In this document: in pieces, positions 36,101-48,100 of the stretch
How the letters are laid out: each line of letters opens with the position of its first letter
Position numbering within the stretch: the stretch's first letter is position 1
Assembly (NCBI GenBank): GCA_933228895.1
Contig: OW121853.1
Location: forward strand, 81,204,645 to 81,268,644
Length of the DNA: 64,000 nt
Direction: 5' to 3'
Origin: Platycnemis pennipes
Lineage: Eukaryota > Arthropoda > Insecta > Odonata > Platycnemididae
Program-made: the position numbers and the translations under genes
Notes under the pieces: model-generated
Databases searched by the model: none
What the model saw: the letters and a program-made list of their open reading frames with translations, nothing else
What the model was told of the DNA's origin: nothing

Positions 36101-39100
36101 TCAAATACAACTCAATTCTAATTCATTAATAAAATTTGAAGTTTTTTACTTCCCCTAAATTTTAACTTTTCAAAAACTATCCCCAGCCAAAAAACCTCCT
36201 AACAACTTCCTCTCTTGCTCCAAACGCAACCGCTCCAGCCGCGTTTGCTCAGCCACCTCCAGCCTCTTGAGGCGCTCCTCCTCTCGTGTCAACCGCTCCT
36301 CCTCCTCCTTCATCTTCTTCAGAGCCTCCTGCATGGCTGCTATCGTCTTCTTTCCAGGCCCCTTCTTCTTGTCATCCTCTTTCGCCTCCTTGGCACCCTT
36401 TTTCTTCTTCTTGTCGTCCCCGTCGCCATCCTCTTTGGCCGCATCTTCCTTCTCCTCTTCGTCCACGGCAGCACCCCCAGCCTTCACTTTCTCCTCTGCT
36501 GCCTTGGCGCCTCAGCCTTCCCTTTCTCCTCTGCTGCCTTGGCGCTCTGCTCCTCTGTCTCGAGGGCGCCTTCCCCTTCTCCGCTGCAGCCTTCTCCACA
36601 GAAGCCTTGGATGCTGGTGCTCCAGCTGTTGCAGCTGCTGCACCCTCTTCCACCATGCTCTTTCAATCTTCCTGACCCTCTTCTGCAGGTTTCTTGACCC
36701 CTTGCTGCTTCTTCACGGCCAACTTCTGCTTTTCTCAATCTTGCTTCTCCTTCTTCTGCACAGCCGTCTTGACGGTCCCCTCGGCACCCTTAGCCCATTC
36801 CTCCTTTGGTGGTGCCGCGGCATCCGCCCCCTCCTTCCCCTTCTACTTTGGCACTTCCTTCTCCTCAGCCTCCCCCTCATCCTTCCTCACGCCCGTGTAC
36901 TCAAACTCCAGCTCTGCCAGCATCTTCTCTACGTCCTCCTCACTACTACTTGCACTACTTAACGCTACTGCATTGTAAATTCCATTTTTGTCACTATCAT
37001 ATTTCGATTCTACACACCCTGTCGACATCATGGCCTTGTTCGACATTGCTTCTAGTATGTAAAGTCCCTCTCTCTCTGGAGCTTCAAAAATATCTTCTCC
37101 CTTGAACCATCCCACACAGAAATCAGCAAAAGTTTCGCATGAAATTCCCTTTTTCGCCAACTTTGAGCAAGATATAAGGTTATAATTGAAATCTGGTACA
37201 TATAAAACAGCCGTAAGTTCCAAAATTACGTTACCACACTTAGATGCTAACTCTACTCGTACCGTCCCCGTTCCTTCCACTTCGACACTGCCCCTTCCCA
37301 TATGTACGTAGCCTTTTATTGGTTTTAATGAAATAAATGCCGATTTGTCCTTGCAAATGTAGTCAGTCGATGCGTTGTCCAATATCCACTCATTGTCTTT
37401 CTTTCTCATAGTCGTCAAATTCACTGCGTTTATACATGATATCGTCTTCATGCCGCTACATACCGATTTAGGTTCATAATCTTCTTCCCCCTTTTTCTTA
37501 ATATCTAAATCTCTATTTTCCGCGCAATCTCTCGCGAAATGACCACTCTCTCCGCAATTGAAACATTTTCGATTTCGAGGGCAATCTCTAGAAATGTGTC
37601 CCCACTTATTACAATTATAACACTTTCTATCATCATTGCTTCCATTTTTCTGCTCCATCGGTGGCCTGGTTTGGGTTGGGTGATAACCGCGATAGCTTTC
37701 CCGTTGTCCTCTCCATCCTTGGTTGAAATTAGACGTCAGCGCTCCGTGTACCGCCTTTTTTTCGTCACAGGCCATCTCGTCTTCTTGCAATAATACAGCT
37801 TTAACTTTTCTTGTTGATAGCTCCCTGTCACCACCCAGAATTGCAATGGTGACTCTGTGGGTATCGGGAAGACCTGCCAGGAATAGGCCTGCCAGCTGCT
37901 TGTCGTTGAGCTCTAATCCGTATCCTGCACTTTGGACCACTCTGTTCAAACCTTGTATCTCAGCCATATATTGATGCATCGTTTTCTCCGGCGTTTTCAG
38001 TACGTTCATCATTTGCTTCATGACCTTCAGGCATTTGGTCAATGTAAAAGATGTATGGATTTCTTTTAGAATGTCCCAAGCGTCTTTGGCAAAGTCGTTA
38101 TCACCAATATCTTCAATATATTCCTTAGATACGTGTTTCAGTAGGAATGCTAGGGCCTTGCGATTCAGTCGTGCTTGATCGATATTTAAATCATCAACTC
38201 GTTCTTCATCATAACCGGGGTCTATGGCATTCCAACAGTTCTTTTCTATTAATTCAGCTTTCGCTACTTTGGACCAAGAATAATAATTTGTAGTATTTAG
38301 CTTTTCAATTCCATATTTCGTCGTCTCTCCGTCCGCCATCTTGATCTTTCCTTTATATTTTTCGCCGGCCGTCTATTCTTTCGTTTCCGCACTTTCTAAC
38401 AAATTTTTTCTCTTCTCAATTCTTTTTTACTTTTCACTGAGCGCCCTGGGCCCATAACCTGTCGTTGTTTCACTTAAATAATTCGTAATTAAACTATACT
38501 TTCACAGTCTATACACACTCAACACTTCATTTATTACATTTGTCTCACTTGACTACACACAAACAAAAATTGTTTGTTACATAAACTTTCAATAATGTAT
38601 TCTTGTGAAATATAACTTTCAACAGATATTACACATTAACAATACATTTATATACAATATATAGGGACACCGAAAAATGGTAAATAAAAATCATCAAAAG
38701 CGGTGTTTAAAAATGACAAATACGGAAAATAAAATCGTTTTAAAAAGGTGAAAGCTGTGTTTAATGTTGGGAAAAAGGAGTCTTAAAGGAATGATTTTTT
38801 TAAATATTATTAATAAAGACTTCATACCAATGTGAACAAACAGTTAATAGTACATACATTTGAGATCCAATACAGAAGTTATGGCTACCCTACGCAACAT
38901 AAAAAAACATACTAGGCAAAATGAAGTTAAAGGCAAATTAATGAGATAATGGTAGTAACAATAACAGAGTGGAGTAGTGGACTGCAGGTAATGAAGTTCG
39001 ATTCTTACGCTGTTTAAACCATCGAATAAAAAACTTCATCATCCTTCATTTCCAACCTTTGTGTGTGGATACTGACTTTTTTGTACTTCTATCGCTTCAA

Positions 39101-42100
39101 CTAGATTTACAAATGCATCACTCAAAAATACACTGTAAAGTTAACGTAATGATTCCACGATTTAATTCTGTAATATAAATTTTTTCCAATCATTTCCTTT
39201 CGCCAAATTTAATTATTTTTTTTACTTATAATTTGGCATGATATTTCTGATAATCTACTTTTTTTAACTAGCATTACCCTAGGAATACAGCACGGCTGTA
39301 TTTTTAGGTAGTGTTAAGGATCGAGCAGTACACTAGCCCTCATTTTTGACAACTACGCTCTCATAGGTTCACGGGAATATGGCGAATGTAGGCGACCCGC
39401 ATGACATCCGGCTTAATTTTTTTCTCGCACATCCGGGCCTATGGAGAAAAAGGTCAAGACGAGTATTTTTTATTTTGTTTTCCTTGTTTGTGGCACGGAA
39501 AAAATCTTCTTCTCATTTCGTGACCCGAGTTACTTAACCTCTCCTTGTTGGTAACTACCATACGTACATTCCATTCGCAGGGCCCATCGATCACGAGGCT
39601 GCGAGATGTTAAAATCTCCGATCCGGATCTGAATTTTTACTGTCCCTGGATATGATTTCAGTAGTGAATGAAATGAAAGACCCATGGATCTTTGGATCCA
39701 ACCCGACCATCCTTAATTTATGAGTGGTACATTTGTAAATCTAATTTAAACAACAAAGTATAATAAAGTGAGTATTCAGATGTAATGGTTTGAAATTGAA
39801 TATGATAACATTTTCGATGCAGTGACTGAAAGAAAAAATTAAACTGCGATTGGGATCGAACTTCGCACAGTACACTAGCTCTCGTCGTACGCCTGATCCC
39901 GGCGAATGTAGGCTACCCACGTGACATCCTACGTATTTTTCCCCGCGATACCGGGGTAATGGGGGCAAAAAGTCATATTTCTTTATTTTGCTTCTAGTTG
40001 CACGGGAATGTTTTCATCTAATTATGTGACCTTAGTTACACATCCTCTTCTTGTCAATATCTACTGCACCTACATTCCATTCACGGGGCACTTCGATCGC
40101 TAAGCTGCGAAAATTTAAAATCTACGATCCGGATCCGACTTTACTCCGTGTCTTTGGATCTGAATCCGGAACCGAGAAAAATGAAAGATCCGATCCGGCC
40201 ATCACTAAAGAAAATATTTCATGCTAAAAAAATTCGGCATTTGCAAAATATCTCAAATTTCGTTAAAAAAATCACGTTTCAAAGAAGAAACGGTTAATTT
40301 CGTGATTAAACCCTAAAGTCGCTTATTTCGTGAATCCTGTCGCAAAAAACGTTTCGCGAAAATGTCATGTCCCTAACAATATACCATGACATATTACATT
40401 AATATAAAATAAAAGAGTTGAGTAGCAGTTTTGACAATCAATTTAGGTATACTGATACTGAGTAGTATGGATTATTTGTTAGGTATGTTTTCACTTCATT
40501 TCTGAAAATACCTTCTTTTTCTATTTCTTTGAGGTGGTTGGGTAACTTGTTGTATATTTGTGCGATGGTTTGGTAGGGACTATTGTTTGTGAGAGCTAAT
40601 TCTTTGGTCATACAGTGGATATCTTTGTGCTGCTGTGTGTAGTGCATGTGTTCACGGTTATTCAGATGAAATAAATGTTGATTTCTTCTGACAAATTCTA
40701 CAGCTTCAAGGATTAGGATGCAGGGTAGAGTAAGGACTCGGTATTTCAAAAAATATGATTTGCAGGAAGTTTTCTGTGAGATTTCTGCTATTAGCCTGAT
40801 TGCTCTTTTCTGTAGCTTGAATATTCGTGTGTGTGCTGTGGCAAGATATGCCCCAAAAGATGATACCATACCTGATTCTGGAGTAGATCTGGGCATAGCA
40901 TAATAACAGTAATGTATTGGTGGATACTTCCTGGCGTAGGTTTCGTACTGTGTACAAATGGAAGTGAAGTTTGTCAGATAGATAATCGATATGATTTTCC
41001 CAGTTTAAAGTTTCATAAAGAGTGATTCCCAAGAACTTGGTCTCACAGCTGATGTTGTTATGGTTGTTATTTATAAGAAGAAAAGGGCAATGGACACTTT
41101 TTATGGATGGAAAAGAATGATGGATGTCTTATCTTCACTAAGCCGGAGTTCATTTTCTGCTGTCCAACTTATCATTTCTTTTATTGCATGGTTTGCATTT
41201 CTTTCTAATTGTTCGATTGACTCAGCAGTTATGACTTGGTTAGTGTCATCAGCATAGACTATTAACTGTCCTTTGTTCAGATACATTGATATATCATTGA
41301 CATAAATAATAAAAAGGAGGGGGCCTAATACTGAGTGCTGGGGCACACCTTTTGTGGGGGTTCTGGGTTGAGATTTATACACACTTGTGGCTGCATACTT
41401 GTCATGATATTTTAATTGGTCATACTGCTTTCTGTTTGCGACAAATGACATAATCCACTCTGATGCAACACCGTTAATTCCAACCTGATTTAACTTTTTA
41501 AGCAGTATCTGGTGGTTGATTGTGTCGAAGGCTTTTGACAGGTCGTAGAAAATACCGACGATGGATTCTTTTTTATCAATGAAGTTATAGATGGTCTGAA
41601 GTAAATCGAAAATTGCTGTGGAGGTTGATTTTCCTTTCAAGAAGCCATGTTGACAGTTGGAGATAAGGTTGTATTTGTAAATATGATTGATTAAATGGGA
41701 ATAGATTATTTTTTCATACATTTTAGAGAAAGATGTTATAGCAATGGGTCCGTAGTTTTCTGATCCTTTAGTTAAATTTTTCTTGGGAACAGGAATTATT
41801 TTGGCTATTTTAAGTCTTGAAGGGAAGATGCCTTGTGTCATAGATGAGTTGATCATATGAGTTAGAAGAGGAGATAATATATGTGAACATTTGGTTAAAA
41901 GATATCCTGGTATTTCATCTGGTCCAGAAGATTTGGTTCTTCCAAGTTGTGAAATGTATGAGTTTACCTCCTTTTCATCAGTGGGCATTAGAAAAATTGT
42001 ATTATTTTTTTGATTTATGGGTAAGTGTTGGTTTTCTGTTGTTTTGTTTCTTTGGCGATTCAGGGGAATTGGAGCCATGGAATCTTGTACGTCAGAGAAA

Positions 42101-45100
42101 AAGTTATTTAGGCTGTTAGCTACGAGTTTTGGATCAGATATTTCCCTGTTATTCATTTGTAATATGATGTTTTTTGCTGTGTTTGGGGATGGCGTTGATC
42201 TTTTTATTACTTCCCATGATGCTTTGGAAACATTGTTTTAGTTAGAGATGTATTGGTTGTTGTAGTTAAGTTTTGCTTCCTTTATTTTATTTTTATAATC
42301 ATTCATTAACTGTTTGTATTTGGATTTAAGCATTGGGTTAACTGTCTGATTTCGTTATTACAAAGTCTACGGTAAGACCCCTGCTTTTTGAGCTCTGGTG
42401 TCATCCATTGTGTACTAGGAATGTTTGATTTCCGGACCTTTTTCACTGGAAAGAAGCAGTTATAATGGTGTGCAAAAATTTCGACAAATAGATTGAAGTT
42501 TTCCTCTGGATCATTGCTTTCATACACTTCATTCCAGTCAGTGATGCTTAGTTGATGGACAAAATTTTCTGTTTCTGGTTGACTAAATATTCTCTTATAT
42601 TCATGAACAGTGGTAGGATTTTTTTCGACCTTCAACTCAATAAGTTGTGCAAGGTGGTCTGAGAGGCCCAAGTCCATATTTTTGGAGTACCTGTACTGTA
42701 AAGACATATGCACAAGTATGTTGTCAATAAGAGATTCAGTATTTGAAGTAACTCCTGTTGGGATTAGAATTGTTGGCTTCAGGTTATAAGATGAAATCAT
42801 ATCAATTAGGTGGGTTCGTTTGGAGTTTTCAGTGGAGAAGTTAACATTGAAATCCCCACGGACAATTAGGTTGTGTAAGTTTTTTTGTGGTTAAAGAAGA
42901 CATTTTGCTGTCAAGATGGTTGATGAAGGAATTTACATCACAATCAGGGGATCTATAAACAGTAAAAATACAGTAGAAAACTTTGTCAATTTTAAGTTTT
43001 GCTCCAGCACATTCAAAGGATTATTCCACAGATTCAACGGTAATGGGACGGATATCAAGGTGGGTTCTTGCAAATATTGCAACACCACTATTTCTATGCA
43101 CTTTTCTTGAGAAGGAAGATATAAGTTTGTAACCTGTTAGATTAATGCTATTGATTTCTACACCATTTAGCCAATGTTCACTAAAACAAAGTACGTCAGG
43201 GGGGTTACGATTGATAGCAAGTGAAAATTCGTTAATTTTATTCCTGAGGCATTGGATGTTCAAATGAATGACTGTGACTCCCTTCTTTAAATTCTTTTCT
43301 GGAGGTTTTGTAATTGCCGTGTTTACGTTGCTTTTTGGCATGCGTGCATAGTCATCATCACCAGCAGGAACATGTGTTAGTTTCCTTTATTTTTGCAAAT
43401 ATTTAACACTTTTTCAATGGCTGAACCGAGCAAGAATGTTCCTTTTCTGTTTAAATGTACCCTGTCTTTACCAATACACGAGATGTCCAGCCATTTACTT
43501 TGCTCACAAAAGATCACATTTAAGGCTTCACAAGCTCACCTTATGTTTCCATTAACTTTTTTAATGAATTGAGGGTTTGCATCTCTGCTATACACACCAG
43601 TTCACTACAATACCTGTTTTTGAAAAGGATTTTTTTGTCTTTCTGATGAGGTCGTAGATTTCACTCATTACGTCCTCCGGCTGCCTTGCTCTTCATATGT
43701 TGTTGCTCCCGACATGCAAGACTATCATCTCCAGACTAATATCACTATTTTCCGCCATTTCTTCAATCAGCATCACCATCTGCTCCGCTTTGATACTACT
43801 GTACACTCGTTTTTCGACGCCTTTTACAAGACATGCTTTAACAACGAGTCCCCAATTAAAAAAACACTTACCCCTTTTTTCTACAACTTGTGATTTTGGG
43901 GTGCGGGGGAAACTTTTTTTACCGTTTATGTATTGCTTTGGAACTGTGATTTTGCACGGGGATTTTGCCACGAGTACTTAGTTTGGTGTTTGTGACCGAT
44001 GTTTTCTCCGCAAGTGCTCATTGCGGTGTCACGCACACGATTTCCATCGGGATGATCATCAGAATTATTCAACACATCATATCTATTGTTTGTACTTGCT
44101 GCAAACTACACAGTTTTTGGTGATTTCACAGTTACAATCTCTCTCTTTGAATCTATCAAATCGCCAGAGTGGCCACTTTTACTTCTGCCATCAGTTTATC
44201 TCTTTCGAGCTCCAGATTTATATTTTTTTTTACGTAATAATGTTAGGTCTTGCATTAGCATTGGCATTACCTTGTCCTTTGAGGCTATTTCGTCGATTAT
44301 GCACGCCGTGCACCGCCAATAACGGCGGAGGATAAGAGGAGGATTAAGGCGCCAACTATCTTCAGATATTTCGCTTGAATCAACTTGGGTGCACTTACTT
44401 TGTATCCACATTGTGCATCTATCGCACCTTGTCCCTTTTTTAACTCTCTTGAGGCAGAACCTACGCTTGATAGTATTATATTTTTCATTTTTTTTGTGCA
44501 CCAACGAAAGACTCATTATGATGCGGTGCCATCTTGGCTTCTCTCCCCAATAGCATATAATGACGTAATCATGGTGGAATCATTTCTTGTTGAAATTGTT
44601 TGCTCTGTTTTGTTAATAAATGTTTTAAAGAGGCTAAGTAGATTACCACAATGTTTCTACATGAAGTGAGGAGAAAATCATTTAAAAAATTATTTTGCAT
44701 TTGATAGGCAGTACACAATATTGTGACTAGAGATGGGCAACTCCGTAAATTACCACAGTAATTTTCGTAAAATACTGCTGTATTTTTCGTAAATTACCAA
44801 CACCCCTGAAAATTACCATAATAATCGGTAATTTTCAGAATAGTTCTTTTTCAGAAAATTTCTTCCAAACAAAGAAACCATTGGAATGGGTGATATTATA
44901 AATTAAGTAGCTAAAATGATTTTGTTTACATCGTTTACATTGTGTCCGGGATTCATTTTTTGTAACCCCTGTGACCTTGACTGTGACCTTTCAGGGGTCA
45001 CAGTTATAATTTCTGACCTCAATAGTCCATCGTGTTCTTCGTGTCCAAAAACCTACCAAAGTTTCGCTAAAAAATTCCGTCTTTTTTGTACTTCGAATAT

Positions 45101-48100
45101 TTTAACATTGAAAGCCCATAAGGCAAAATTTGGATTTTAGGTTGGACCCTATTTCTGGGGTCAAAAGGTCATATTTTTCATATTTTGCTTAGACTCAACA
45201 AAACTTACATCCTTTTTCTAGCAAAGTACCAAATTTCATCCTTGTGGCTCGAAAGGAAGTGTCTAAAATTACAGGTTAGAAATGACACACGATCAATGGG
45301 ACACTCTGTATATTTAACTTTTATTATTATTGAAATAACAGAAACTGGATTTTGACCTAAATACTACAGTGTAAACTATTGATTGCACTAGAAAAAGAAA
45401 TATAATAAAAAAATTTATAAGAACACCAGGAGCACATACATGCATAAAATGTCATAAGTAATATAATGTCAATTATTATTATTAAGTATTCTACCGGTGA
45501 AGGTAGGTTAAAATGGACATTTAATTCTTCCCACCCCCTAAATTTCACACGATGTCCCTCTTCAGCCCCTCATACCTTCTGCCACCTATCATTCCATCCA
45601 AGCTACCAGTTCTTCTTCTCCCTCTTCCCCGCTTACCCAACACTCTTCCCTCAATCACTTCCTTTAAAGCACCATCCCCTTTTATTACCTTTTCCATCCA
45701 CACCTTCTGCCTTCTCCTAATTTCATCTATCAAATTTCTTTCCTCTCCTACCAATTCTAGCACTTCATCGTTCGTCTTCCTTTCGACCCACTTTATTTTC
45801 TCCATTCTTCTCCACACCCACATTTCAAAAGCCCTAAGTCTATTTTCATCTTCTTTTCGCAAAGCCCACGTTTCCGCCCCATATAGTGCAACGCTCCATA
45901 TTAAACTTTTCACTAGTCATTTCTTCACTTCCCTACTCAAGGCCCCTGTCATTAGCTCACGCCTACGAGTAAAGGCTTCTTTTGCCAATGCAATTCTCCT
46001 TCTCACTTCAATGCTGCTATACCCTTTTTCTTCCAGCACACTACCTAGATAGGTAAATTGCTCTACCTGCTCTAGCTTCTGACCTCCCACTTTTATTGTT
46101 ATGCTGGCTCTTTTTGTTCTTGAAAACCGCATTACTTTCGTTTTCTTCTGGTTTATCTTCATCCCGTATCTTTCGCACTGTCCCTGCAACGCATCCAGCA
46201 TTTTATGCAAGCCACGGGCAGACTGGCATACTAGCGCTTGGTCATCCTCAAACCTCACTGATTTTATCAATTTCCCGCCGACCTTCACTCCAGCCTCCAG
46301 TTCATCCCAAGCCCTTCTCACCATTTCCTCTGAGTATATGTTGAAAAGTACCGGTGATAAAGGACAGCCCTGCCTAACTCCCCTCCCTATTTTTGCCCAA
46401 TCCGATTCTCCATCTGCTACTCTCACTTGCGCCTTCTGCGCCATATATAAATTCCGAATCAGTCTCCTGTCTCTCCAGTCTACTCCTATCTTCCGCAATA
46501 TTTCCATTAACTTGTCCCACCTCACTCTGTCGAACGCCTTTTCGAAATCAACAAAGCACGCGAATACGTCCTGATTGTATTCTAGGTTCCTTTCCACTAG
46601 TATTCTCATCACTGCAATCGCATCCCGAGTGGCCCTCCCCTTCCGAAATCCAAACTGATCCTCGCCTAGGAATTCATTTGCTCTCTTTTCCATTCTCCTA
46701 TTGATGATTCTAAGCACTACCTTTGCCGCATGAGAAATCAAACTTATCGTTCTATAGTCTTCACATTCCTTTGTCACCCTCTTTTTCGGTATAGGTATCA
46801 GCACGGTTTTTACAAAATCCTCCGGCCAAGCCCCCTCCTCGTATATTTTACGAACAAGTTCATAAAATCTGTCCCTTCCTCCTTTTCCTAGGTTCTTCAG
46901 AAGCTCAGCTGGGATGCTATCAACCCCCACCGCTTTTCCTGCCTTCATTTCTCGCAGTGCCTTCTCTATCTCACTATCCAGTATTCCGGGGCCCACGTCA
47001 TCCTGATCTACGTCCTTTTCCTCTTCTATGTCCAAGTTGCTAGGCCTATTTTCGCTATCATACAGTTCCTCAACATATTCCCTCCAACGACGTTGGATCT
47101 CCTCTGGCTCCATTGCTAAATTTCCCTTTCTGTCTTTGATGCACGGGACCGTTTTCCATTTCTTATTTCCCGATAACATTCTAACCTTTGAGTACAGACT
47201 GCCTATTTCTCCTTCTCTCTGGAGTCTCTCCAGCTCCTCGCATTGCCGACTCCACCACTTTTCTCTTGCTCTCTTTGTATCTCTCCTAAGCCTGTTGTTA
47301 ATCTCCTTATAACGCCTTTTGCCTAGCTCTGTATTTACATTTTTCCATTTCCTTCTTTCGTCTATCCTTTCCATCATTTCCACTGTTACCCATGGTTTCT
47401 TGATCCTCCTAGTGTCTACTGTTCCTATTGTTTTCTCCGCTGCTTCTTTTATGCCCGTCTTTATCATTTCCCATCTTTCATCTATTGTTCCTCTTCCCTC
47501 CGCTTCCCTCATGCATCTATCCACAATCTCCTGGTATTCCCTCCTCTTCCCTCCAATCAGTGCTCCTACATCCCACCTTTTTATTTTCCTTCCTACTTTC
47601 AACCTCTTAAGTCTCATCTCACATTTCATCACTACCAAGTTATGGTCGGAGTCGGCATCTGCACCTGGGAAACTATGCGAGTTCTTTACACTATTTCTGA
47701 ATCTTTGCCTAATCATGATGTAGTCTAATTGGTACCTTCCAGTATCCCCCGGCATTTTCCACGTGTACCTACGCCTAGGGTGGTGTTTATACCACGTATT
47801 TGTAATCACTAAATTATTCCTCCTACAGAACTCCACTGCTTTCTCGCCCCGGTCATTCCTTACACCCAGACCATACTCCCCTACTTCACTTCCGTCCCTC
47901 CCTTCCCCTACTACAGCGTTCCAATCTCCCATAACTATTAGGTTATTCCTGCCCTTTACTTTCCCCATTACTTCTTCCAACTGGTCATATACTTCGTCAA
48001 CTTCCTCTTCTCTATGCCCCCCTGTCGGCATGTAAACCTGTACTACGACTACATTTTCCGGCTTAGCTTTGATTTCGATGGCTAGTATTCTATCGCTTAC

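Larger units (their letters stand above)
35860..38624 (-). mobile_element. Copia-type LTR retrotransposon, pol-less, carrying an eIF5B-like insert
   Basis: The two 165-bp LTRs (35860-36024 and 38460-38624) start TGT and end ACA, differ at three positions, and are flanked by GATAT (35855-35859 and 38625-38629). Coding is on the minus strand, so 38460-38624 is the 5' LTR. Next to it lies a primer site and next to the 3' LTR a purine tract. The internal part has gag and protease (36843-38339) but no integrase, RT or RNase H. Where these should be lies a Lys/Glu-rich segment resembling eIF5B. The element is about 2.8 kb against about 5 kb for complete copia elements, so it depends on help from relatives. 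Confidence 0.92.
40438..44516 (-). mobile_element. CR1/jockey-type LINE, decayed
   Basis: Minus-strand coding order: ORF1 zinc finger, ORF1 SGNH-esterase-like domain, endonuclease, reverse transcriptase, C-terminal domain. It spans about 4.1 kb and is broken by many stops and frameshifts. The 3' untranslated end is not fixed; the (TTA)n tail at 35663 is a candidate. Individual coding parts are listed below. Confidence 0.8.

Noticed and set aside
36215..37105. Long plus-strand frames rich in Leu, Ser and Pro
   Set aside because: They are the reverse complement of the Lys/Glu/Ala-rich copia insert. The composition mirrors GAG/AAG codons on the other strand and no domain is recognisable.
38446..38459. 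Piece of an initiator tRNA-Met gene
   Set aside because: Only the anticodon-arm part is present and it sits exactly beside the copia LTR, so it is a primer-binding site. No acceptor stem or other arms are present.
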